A stretch of 26,892 nucleotides of DNA, taken from the NCBI GenBank assembly GCA_964547525.1, contig CAZJOD010000032.1:1-26892 (forward strand). The letters run 5' to 3'. Below, piece after piece: positions 23,225-26,892 of this stretch. The stretch's first letter is position 1. Each line of letters starts with the position of its first letter. The notes below the pieces were generated by a model. That model saw only the letters and a program-made list of their open reading frames with translations. It was not told where the DNA came from and did no database searches. This DNA comes from CAZJOD01 sp964547525. Its GTDB lineage: Bacteria > Bacillota > Clostridia > JAAYHZ01. A program made the translations under genes and the position numbers.

Positions 23225-24622
23225 TTATACAGGATGTACCATATCATCTTTATTTACCATATCCGCATCAATTTTATATTTCATAGCTTGCCTGTATTCA
23301 AAATATTTCTTGGCCACCTGTGGGAAAGAAGCATATGATAAAATGTCTTCATCCTGCTCAATAAATTCAGCAATTTCTTTCCTGAATTTATCCAATCCGG
23401 GTTCTAATGCGTCTGCAGGCCTTCCTGTAATTCTTTTTTCACCTTTTAATATTTTATCAACAATCTCCTGTTTAATAGGAGCCGGTGTCTTACCATATTC
23501 GCCCTTAACAATCGCTTTAGACTCATTAGGTACCATTTTATATCTTTCACCGGTTACAACATTTAATACAGCTTGAGTTCCAACAATTTGACTTGACGGT
23601 GTAACAAGTGGAGGAAATCCGAAATCTTCTCTCACTCTGGGTATTTCTCTTAAAACCTCATCGTATTTATCCTGTTTGCCCGCTTGTTTAAGCTGTGAAA
23701 CCAGGTTGGATAACATACCACCTGGAACTTGATACATCAATGTATTTACATCTACGCCCAGAACTTTTGCGTCCATCAAACCCGAAGAAAGCCATTCCTC
23801 TCTCAAGGGTCTGAAGTGCTCGGCTATTTCTGTCAAGGCTTCGATATTTAATCCGGTGTCATATTCCGTTCCTTTTAATGTTGCCACTAATGGTTCTGTG
23901 GGAGGCTGTGACGTACCTAACGCAAGAGGTGATATTGCACAATCTACAACATCGGCTCCCGCTTCAATAGCTTTCATATAAGCCATAGAAGCAACTCCAC
24001 TTGTATAATGGCTATGAACCTGGATAGGAACTTTTATATTTTCTTTTAAAGCTTTTATCAAATTATATGCATCATAGGGCAGCAACAATCCGGCCATATC
24101 TTTTATACATATGGAATCGGCTCCAACATCAACTAAGCCCTTTGCATCATTAACAAAATGATCAAGATCATGAACGGGGCTTATGGTATAGCAAACGGTT
24201 CCCTGTGCATGACCTCCTTCTTTTTTACAAGCTTTCATAGCTGTTTCAAGGTTTCGTGGATCATTTAAAGCGTCGAATATTCTTATAATATCCATTCCGT
24301 TAGCTATGGCCTTTTGTATAAAATACTCTACCACATCATCCGGATAATGTTTATATCCTAATAAATTTTGTCCTCTTAGGAGCATTTGCAATTTTGTATT
24401 TTTAGCTTTATCTCTAATTTTTCTTAATCTGACCCAAGGATCTTCGTTCAGAAACCTTAAACAAGCGTCAAACGTAGCTCCTCCCCAGCATTCCAACGAA
24501 TGATACCCGATAGAATCCATTTTCTCTATAATAGGTAACATATTTTCTATGCGCATTCTCGTCGCAATCAATGATTGGTGCGCATCACGTAATACAGTTT
24601 CAGTGATTTTTACTTTTGCCAT
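23225..24622 (-). CDS. oadA: Oxaloacetate decarboxylase alpha / transcarboxylase 5S-type carboxyltransferase
   Basis: A 465-aa HMGL-like TIM-barrel carboxyltransferase followed by the PYC_OADA conserved region. Visible: ETVLRDAHQSL with metal ligand Asp13, ECWGGATFDACLRFL (44-58), SICIKDMAGLL with Lys174, the carbamylated lysine, and QVHSHYTSG with His203 and His205. The chain ends at about 465 residues without a biotinyl domain, which is supplied by the separate carrier gene upstream. The reaction is carboxyl transfer between biotin and pyruvate/oxaloacetate. No OadB membrane subunit is present, so a soluble transcarboxylase-like complex with the two upstream genes is more likely than a sodium pump, within what the window shows. 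Start ATG 24622; AAAGGAG upstream. Confidence 0.93.
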   Translation of the reverse strand: MAKVKITETVLRDAHQSLIATRMRIENMLPIIEKMDSIGYHSLECWGGATFDACLRFLNEDPWVRLRKIRDKAKNTKLQMLLRGQNLLGYKHYPDDVVEYFIQKAIANGMDIIRIFDALNDPRNLETAMKACKKEGGHAQGTVCYTISPVHDLDHFVNDAKGLVDVGADSICIKDMAGLLLPYDAYNLIKALKENIKVPIQVHSHYTSGVASMAYMKAIEAGADVVDCAISPLALGTSQPPTEPLVATLKGTEYDTGLNIEALTEIAEHFRPLREEWLSSGLMDAKVLGVDVNTLMYQVPGGMLSNLVSQLKQAGKQDKYDEVLREIPRVREDFGFPPLVTPSSQIVGTQAVLNVVTGERYKMVPNESKAIVKGEYGKTPAPIKQEIVDKILKGEKRITGRPADALEPGLDKFRKEIAEFIEQDEDILSYASFPQVAKKYFEYRQAMKYKIDADMVNKDDMVHPV

Positions 24623-24654
24623 TAACCTTTAACTCCTTTCCGTATCAAAATTTT

Positions 24655-25059
24655 TTAAGAAACTGATACAAGTATATCTCCCGCATTAACCGAAGTATTA
24701 GGTTGAACATTTACAGATGCTATTGTTCCGTCCTTTGGAGACACTATTTCATTTTCCATTTTCATTGCTTCCAGTATACATAACACATCACCCTTTTTAA
24801 CTTTGGCTCCTTGTGCTACATTTACTTTTAATATATTTCCGGGCATTGGGGCAAGAACTTTTTCCGCATTGGCAGGTACATCTTTTGACGGAGCCGGAGC
24901 TGCCTTTTTATCGGGTTCTTTTACCGCAGGTTTTGGAGCGGCTTCTTGTACAGGAGCTTTACTAGCCGTTTGCACCTGTTGAACTGTCGAACCGTCTCTT
25001 ATCTCATCAACTTCCACTTCATATTCTTTACCGTTAACTTTAATTAAAAATTTCTTCAT
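24655..25059 (-). CDS. Biotin carboxyl carrier protein
   Basis: A 134-aa carrier. Residues 1-25 form an N-terminal strand pair (KKFLIKVNGKEYEVEVDEI), 30-65 an Ala/Pro/Lys-rich flexible linker, and 66-134 the biotinyl domain. EAMKMEN places the biotinylated lysine at residue 100, and the usual VLAPMPGNILKV and AKVKKGDVL strands precede it. It resembles the gamma or 1.3S subunits of decarboxylases and transcarboxylase. It would carry the carboxyl group between the flanking MmdA-like and OadA-like subunits. ATG at 25059 with AGGAGG upstream; gaps of 60 and 32 nt to its neighbours. Confidence 0.95.
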   Translation of the reverse strand: MKKFLIKVNGKEYEVEVDEIRDGSTVQQVQTASKAPVQEAAPKPAVKEPDKKAAPAPSKDVPANAEKVLAPMPGNILKVNVAQGAKVKKGDVLCILEAMKMENEIVSPKDGTIASVNVQPNTSVNAGDILVSVS

Positions 25060-25119
25060 GATTAATCCTCCTAAGCTTCGAGTGTATAACTTTCAAATAG
25101 TAATCTTTTACAAATATCC

Positions 25120-26667
25120 TTAAACAGGCATATTGTCATGTTTTCTTTTGGGTCTTATTTCATTTTTAGATACCAACATTTCAATAGCCGCCGCAATATA
25201 CTGTCTGGTCATTGCAGGATCTATAATGTCGTCTACATATCCTTTAGAAGCGGCAACATACGGATTTGTAACTTTTTCTATATATTCGTTGATTTTATCG
25301 TTTCTTGTTTTTACCGGAACTGACGATTCTTTAATATCATTTCTAAATATAATATTTGCAGCCGCATCAGGTCCCATCACTGCTATTTCCGCAGACGGCC
25401 ATGCATATACAATATCCGCTCCCAAATGTTTACTGTTCATTGCAATATATGCTCCACCGTATGCTTTCCCGATTATAATATTAATCTTCGGAACAGTGGC
25501 TTCACTAAACGCATATAGTAATTTTGCTCCGTGCCTTACTATACCGTTTTGTTCTTGATCTTTTCCGGGTAAATATCCGGGTACATCTGTTAATGTTATC
25601 AATGGTATGTTGAACGAATCGCAAAATCTTACAAATCTTGCAGCTTTGTCTGATGCGTTTATATCCAACGCTCCCGCTTTAAAATTTGGTTGATTGGCTA
25701 ATATACCTACAGATTTACCGTTTATACGTGCTATACATATAACAATATTTTTCGCATAATCCGGTTGTATTTCAAAAAAGTCACTTCCGTCAACAACCGA
25801 TTTTATTATTGTTTTAATATCATATCCGAATTTTTTATCGGGAATTAAGTCATAAACCTCATCATTAAGTCTGTTTAAACTGTCTGTGCTTTCAACAACC
25901 GGCGATGCAGCCATATTATTGTCAGGTAGATATGATAGTAACTTCTTAATATTTTCGAAACACAAATCTTCATTTGCAAATTTCAAGTGAGCACTACCAC
26001 TTTTCTCGGTATGAACCGCAGCACCTCCGAGTTCTTCCATAGTAGTCTCTTCACCTGTGGACGCTTGTACTACCGACGGTCCCGTTACAAACATTTGTGA
26101 AGTTTTTTCCACCATAAATACAAAATCCGCCAATGCAGGCGAGTACGACGCTCCTCCCGCACAAGGTCCCATGATTACAGATATCTGCGGAACAATACCG
26201 GATAACATTGCATTCATTTTAAATATTTCTCCGTAACCCGCTAACGCTTCAATACCTTCTTCGATCCTGGCGCCACCGGAATCATTAAGCGCAATATACG
26301 GTGCACCGGTTTTAGATGCCATTTTCATAATATTTACTATTTTTTTCGCATGCATAGAACCTAAAGACCCTGCAATAACGGTAAAATCCTGAGCAGAAAT
26401 AAATACCGGTCTCCCGTTGATAGTCCCGTAGCCTGTTATTACACCGTCTCCGGCTATTTTTTTATTCTGCATACCGAAATCAATACATGAAGTTTCGGCA
26501 AAAGTTCCGACTTCAATGAATGAGCCTTGGTCGAACAGTTTTGATATACGCTCTCTGGCCGTCAGTTTGCCCTTTTCATGTTGCTTGGCAATTCTTTCGT
26601 TTCCGCCGCCGGCTTCAAGCACTTGTTTTTTACTATGAAGATTATCAATCTTATCAACAAATGTCAT
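25120..26667 (-). CDS. Acyl-CoA carboxyltransferase (MmdA / transcarboxylase 12S-like)
   Basis: A 515-aa crotonase-fold carboxyltransferase with tandem N- and C-terminal domains. Landmarks: KGKLTARERISKLFDQGSF (~32-50), GGARIEEGIEAL (~130-141), MGPCAGGASYSPAL and VTGPSVV in the N-domain oxyanion region, then TDVPGYLPGKDQEQNGIVRH, GKAYGGAYIAMNSKHLGAD and AWPSAEIAVMGPDAA in the C-domain. It moves a carboxyl group between biotin and an acyl-CoA (methylmalonyl-/propionyl- or malonyl-/acetyl-CoA). A GTG at 26676 is in frame but overlaps the GAGGTGG ribosome binding site that serves the ATG at 26667. It is the first gene of the carrier, OadA, RpiR, flavoprotein run. Confidence 0.93.
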   Translation of the reverse strand: MTFVDKIDNLHSKKQVLEAGGGNERIAKQHEKGKLTARERISKLFDQGSFIEVGTFAETSCIDFGMQNKKIAGDGVITGYGTINGRPVFISAQDFTVIAGSLGSMHAKKIVNIMKMASKTGAPYIALNDSGGARIEEGIEALAGYGEIFKMNAMLSGIVPQISVIMGPCAGGASYSPALADFVFMVEKTSQMFVTGPSVVQASTGEETTMEELGGAAVHTEKSGSAHLKFANEDLCFENIKKLLSYLPDNNMAASPVVESTDSLNRLNDEVYDLIPDKKFGYDIKTIIKSVVDGSDFFEIQPDYAKNIVICIARINGKSVGILANQPNFKAGALDINASDKAARFVRFCDSFNIPLITLTDVPGYLPGKDQEQNGIVRHGAKLLYAFSEATVPKINIIIGKAYGGAYIAMNSKHLGADIVYAWPSAEIAVMGPDAAANIIFRNDIKESSVPVKTRNDKINEYIEKVTNPYVAASKGYVDDIIDPAMTRQYIAAAIEMLVSKNEIRPKRKHDNMPV

Positions 26668-26721
26668 TAATTCCACCTCGTTAAATTTAAAAATTATATC
26701 TTTAAAACTAAGAATAGTTTT

Positions 26722-26750
26722 TATAAACGTTTTATATATATAGTAAACAA
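26722..26750 (-). promoter_or_regulatory. Candidate promoter of the carboxylase operon
   Basis: On the minus strand TTGTTT (26745-26750) and TTTATA (26722-26727) have a 17-nt spacer, and a start near 26715 would give a leader of about 50 nt. The match is moderate. The remaining upstream DNA to the window end is AT-rich non-coding sequence; no coding frame, riboswitch or clear operator is seen in 26751-26892. Confidence 0.4.
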
Positions 26751-26892
26751 CTTTAATAAAATTTTAACAATAATATTATTAAATTATTATTCTATGATTC
26801 CACCGCAAAAACTTTACTTTATAGCAATATACAACAATTATTAAACCGATATATGTTAGCTGTGACATCGAAAACCCAAGCCAAATCGGATT

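Overview
The window reads as a low-GC, endospore-forming member of the Clostridia (Firmicutes). The support is a gerA-type germinant receptor operon, a T-box riboswitch, strong AGGAGG-type ribosome binding sites, Ktr/Trk potassium uptake genes, and a soluble biotin-dependent carboxyltransferase gene set of the kind found in anaerobic clostridia. A run of exactly 100 Ns (8050-8149) marks a scaffold join in a draft assembly. I see no tRNA, rRNA, CRISPR array, insertion sequence or prophage gene. Almost everything is chromosomal-type content.

Layout. (1) 66-5241, minus strand: a consensus promoter and serine-type T-box leader, then serS, alaS (start overlapping the serS stop), a HIT-family hydrolase and rpsU, ending in an intrinsic terminator: a translation operon. 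(2) 5310-10166, minus strand: ktrB, ktrA, [gap], trkA, trkH, i.e. two different potassium channels, each beside its own RCK regulator. The apparent ktrA-trkA fusion is an artefact of the N gap. (3) 10207-12954, minus strand: a DegT-family PLP aminotransferase, a degenerate amidohydrolase lacking most metal ligands, and an intact amidohydrolase. I do not recognise this three-gene cassette as a described pathway, and it is the best candidate for new biology here. (4) 13213-17537, plus strand: gerAA, gerAB, gerAC and a 57-codon membrane-protein ORF with a good ribosome binding site but no canonical start codon. (5) 17546-19343, minus strand: a PRC-barrel protein, a 50-aa YrzQ-like protein and an AI-2E-family permease. 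(6) 19555-20880, plus strand: a DUF1015 protein with a good sigma-A promoter. (7) 21069-26667, minus strand: carboxyltransferase subunit, biotin carrier, OadA/5S-type carboxyltransferase, an RpiR-family regulator and a BaiN/HI0933-type flavoprotein in one tight run.

How the parts work together. The T-box should couple serS/alaS expression to uncharged tRNA(Ser). KtrAB and TrkAH give K+ uptake under RCK control by nucleotides. GerA proteins would sense germinants in the spore inner membrane. The three carboxylase subunits would move CO2 between acyl-CoA and oxaloacetate/pyruvate through the biotinyl carrier, with the RpiR regulator probably responding to a phosphorylated metabolite. Functional statements rest on motifs read by eye; no database search was run.
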